Of a DNA stretch of 38,817 bases, positions 36,742-38,817 are shown in pieces. The notes under the pieces are model-generated. The model saw only the letters and a list, made by a program, of their open reading frames with translations, was not told where the DNA came from and did no database searches. Both the position numbers and the translations under genes were made by a program. Within the stretch, counting starts at the first letter, position 1. Each line of letters begins with the position of its first letter. Source of the stretch: an uncultured Clostridia bacterium (GTDB lineage: Bacteria; Bacillota; Clostridia; Lachnospirales; CAG-274); contig CALWLD010000022.1 in assembly GCA_944381435.1 (NCBI GenBank), forward strand, positions 1 through 38,817. Reading direction: 5' to 3'.

Positions 36742-37835
36742 TGTATGAAAATGAAACATTTTTTAATATTTTAAATAGGGCCTTAGATAAAGTACCAACT
36801 GATGTAGATAAAAGACAAGGCTCTATTATATATGATGCTTTAGCACCTGTTTGTGCTGAACTTGCACAGGTATATATTCAGCTAGATTGGGTATTAAAGG
36901 AAGGTTTTGCTGATACTGCTAGCAGAGAGTATCTTGTAAAAAGAGCTAGGGAAAGAGGGCTTACTCCTTATCCTGCTACATCTTCTATTATTCTAGCAGA
37001 ACTTACAGGAAATATTAATTTAAAAGGTGGTGAAAGATTTAACGCTGAAGACATTAACTTTTTTTATATGGGAGAAAAAGAAGAGGGGTATTATAAGTTA
37101 AAATGTGAAGATAAAGGAGAAATAGGAAATGCAACTTACGGCAGTTTAATACCTATTGACACTATACCTAATCTACAAAAAGCAACTATACATACTTTAT
37201 TAACCGCAGGGCAGAATGAAGAAGATACTGAAGAATTTAGAAAAAGATATTTTAATAGCTTTAAAAATTATGCTTTTGGTGGTAATAGAGCAGACTATAA
37301 AGAAAAGTTAGGAAGCCTTAATGAAATTGACAATATAGTTAATAACGGAGGAATAGGTGGTGTAAAAATATATCGTACGCCTAATGGTGGTGGAACAGTT
37401 GATATTTATATACAATCTTTAGGTTATAACAAACCAACAGATAAATTAATAGAATTAGTACAAAAAGAGATAGACCCACAGCCTTATAAATCTGAAGGAT
37501 ATGGTATAGCACCTATTGGTCATTTTGTTACAATAAAACCTGTTGAAACTACCTATATTGATATTGATACAGTCTTAGAACTAAAGACTGGATTTACTGT
37601 AGATGATGTTAAAGAATTTATAAATGAAACTATAGGGAATTATTTGCAAGAACTAAGAAAAACTTGGCAAGAAGAGGAATATTTAGTTGTAAGAATATCT
37701 AAAATAGAAGCATTAATATTAGATATTAATGGTGTAGTAGATATTAGAGAAACCAAAATAAATAATATAGCATCTAACTTAAATTTAGATAAAAATACAA
37801 TACCTATAAGGAGGGATATAAATGCAATTGTATGA
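36741..37835 (+). CDS. Baseplate J-like protein (XkdT-like)
   Basis: A 364-residue baseplate wedge protein (PF04865): RQGSIIYDALAPVCAELAQV near 25-44, SREYLVKRARERGLTPYPAT near 60-80, TEEFRKRYFNSFKNYAFGGN then RADYKEKL near 165-195, and GGGTVDIYIQSLGYNKP. It builds the baseplate ring with XkdS and XkdU. Start GTG at 36741 with AAGG 4 nt upstream. Confidence 0.93.
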   Translation: MYENETFFNILNRALDKVPTDVDKRQGSIIYDALAPVCAELAQVYIQLDWVLKEGFADTASREYLVKRARERGLTPYPATSSIILAELTGNINLKGGERFNAEDINFFYMGEKEEGYYKLKCEDKGEIGNATYGSLIPIDTIPNLQKATIHTLLTAGQNEEDTEEFRKRYFNSFKNYAFGGNRADYKEKLGSLNEIDNIVNNGGIGGVKIYRTPNGGGTVDIYIQSLGYNKPTDKLIELVQKEIDPQPYKSEGYGIAPIGHFVTIKPVETTYIDIDTVLELKTGFTVDDVKEFINETIGNYLQELRKTWQEEEYLVVRISKIEALILDINGVVDIRETKINNIASNLNLDKNTIPIRRDINAIV

Positions 37836-38376
37836 ATACCTTCCTTTTTTTGTGTATAACACTAAAGAATTTAAAAAGCTACATAAAGTTTTACAACCTG
37901 AAATAGATAAATTGTATATGGAAACTGATAAAAGGCTTACAGATATGTTTATCTTAGGAAGTAGTGAATATGCAACTAAACGATACGAAAAAATAACTGG
38001 TATAGTGCCTAAACTAACAGATTCTTTAGAAAAAAGGCAACTAGATATAATAGCATTATACAATGAGGTTCCACCTTTTACTTATGAAAGAATTAGAGAA
38101 ATGCTTACATCTATTTTAGGTATTAATGGGTTTAAAATGAGCTTAGATATAGATAAATTTCATTTAAAAATTATATTAGCAAAAGATAAATTACAGTTTG
38201 AAAAACAAGTAAATGAAATGTTAGAACGTATTATACCTGTTAATATTAGCCTTACTTATAGTATAGATTGGAATACTTGGAAAGATTTAAAAGTTTTTAC
38301 CTGGGGTAAAATGTATACTGTTACTTGGAAAGAGGCCAAAGAAGATGAACGATTTAATTCTATAGATTACAAATAA
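37822..38376 (+). CDS. Baseplate/tail protein (XkdU/DUF2313-like)
   Basis: A 184-residue DUF2313 (YmfQ/XkdU) protein: EFKKLHKVLQPEIDKLYMET, then YEKITGIVPKLTDSLEKRQL and the C-terminal ERIIPVNISLTYSIDWNTWK. It links the baseplate to tail fibres in PBSX-like phages. The ATG overlaps the XkdT-like gene by 14 bp and has SD AAGGAGG. The 97 bp to the holin gene hold no other feature that I can support. No fibre gene follows it within the window. Confidence 0.9.
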   Translation: MQLYEYLPFFVYNTKEFKKLHKVLQPEIDKLYMETDKRLTDMFILGSSEYATKRYEKITGIVPKLTDSLEKRQLDIIALYNEVPPFTYERIREMLTSILGINGFKMSLDIDKFHLKIILAKDKLQFEKQVNEMLERIIPVNISLTYSIDWNTWKDLKVFTWGKMYTVTWKEAKEDERFNSIDYK

Positions 38377-38473
38377 TACATATTAATTGTACTTATAATA
38401 TAACTTTACACTAAAAACAATCTTAACCTTTGATTGCAAAATTTAAAATTTAAAAATAAGGAGGTAACTAAAT

Positions 38474-38817
38474 ATGAATAGTGAAATAGAAATGGCAAAA
38501 ATAAGCCTTGCATCTTTTTTAGGAATGTTTGCTAGTGTTTTTGGAGAAACACATAAACATATAATTGCTTTAATAGTGTTGATGATTATCGACACTATTT
38601 TTGGTTGGGTAAAAGGTTTTAAAAATGGACAATGGGCATCTAAAAAGGCTAAATGGGGTATAGCAGGCAAGATAGTAGAATTACTTTTAATAAGCTTACT
38701 TTATGTTTTAAATTGGGTATTTAAAGTAGATTTTATTGTTTACATAGGGCTTTATTATTTTATGGCAGTAGAGATAGCAAGTATATTTGAAAACTATGCA
38801 GAAATAAACGGCAACCT
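38474..38817 (+). CDS. Holin (TcdE/phage holin 4 family), truncated by the window end
   Basis: The first 114 residues of a holin of the PF05105 type: a soluble N-terminus, membrane segments near 30-45 (HIIALIVLMIIDTIFGWVKG), 70-90 (LLLISLLYVLNWVF) and 93-105 (FIVYIGLYYFMAVEI), and the conserved GFKNGQWASKKAKWGIAGK loop. It would form the pores that trigger lysis. SD AAGGAGGT precedes the ATG. The reading frame is still open at the last base. Confidence 0.9.
   Translation, partial: MNSEIEMAKISLASFLGMFASVFGETHKHIIALIVLMIIDTIFGWVKGFKNGQWASKKAKWGIAGKIVELLLISLLYVLNWVFKVDFIVYIGLYYFMAVEIASIFENYAEINGN

Noticed and set aside
1-38817. tRNA or rRNA genes
   Set aside because: I saw no cloverleaf with a TTCNANNC-type T-arm nor any rRNA segment; a tRNAscan run would be decisive.

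Overview
The window looks like most of a temperate phage (prophage) from a low-GC Bacillota host, most likely a clostridial one. The base composition is very A/T-rich, Shine-Dalgarno (SD) sites are strong (AGGAGG), promoters are sigma-A-like with 17-bp spacers, and the gene set is that of a PBSX-like contractile-tailed (myovirus) phage integrated by a large serine recombinase. Nothing clearly chromosomal is visible. The right end is cut inside a holin gene, so endolysin and any right-hand attachment site lie outside.

Layout. (1) 1-5551, lysogeny and accessory genes: a membrane-anchored alpha/beta hydrolase in one unit with the serine integrase (minus strand), a tiny zinc-ribbon gene and a secreted stalk-domain protein (plus), a lipoprotein, an ImmA/IrrE-type metallopeptidase with three zinc ribbons, and a CI-like repressor (minus). 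(2) 5551-5950, the genetic switch: back-to-back promoters, an inverted-repeat operator and an exact 21-bp direct repeat flanking a Cro-like gene. (3) 5947-9715, early genes: antirepressor, many tiny ORFs, one opposite-strand gene with its own promoter, a hexapeptide-repeat protein, an HTH protein and a sigma-like protein. (4) 9806-19600, replication: RecB/Cas4-like nuclease (DUF2800), DUF2815 ssDNA-binding-type protein, family A DNA polymerase, primase/VapE ATPase, an iteron-rich non-coding block that is the best origin candidate, VRR-NUC nuclease, SNF2 helicase and an ArpU/DUF1492-like regulator. (5) 19600-20080, a type I toxin-antitoxin-like locus, then a candidate late promoter and a structured leader. 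(6) 20080-38376, packaging, head and tail genes, with the tail genes interrupted by three more small-peptide/antisense-RNA modules. (7) 38474 to the end, holin.

The most interesting content is a set of four small membrane-peptide genes (19708-19809, 32465-32548, 32914-32991, 35616-35687). Each has a sigma-A promoter (or an extended -10), a hairpin that hides its SD site, 5'-3' self-complementarity, and a converging strong promoter making a short antisense RNA that ends in a shared hairpin. In the first, the antisense RNA also carries a 23-nt stretch that can pair with the toxin start codon and part of the SD through 21 Watson-Crick and 2 G-U pairs; the two differing bases also build a stem-loop that displays the anti-start-codon sequence. 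In the other three the antisense RNA carries a copy of the toxin leader's own anti-SD arm. Also notable are a MuF head protein fused to a polymorphic-toxin (Ntox50-like) C-terminus with a candidate immunity gene, LysM/XkdP and XkdQ tail genes displaced into the head module, a -1 frameshift site in the tail chaperone, up to four genes whose best start is AUA or AUU, and an amber-interrupted small gene in the replication operon.
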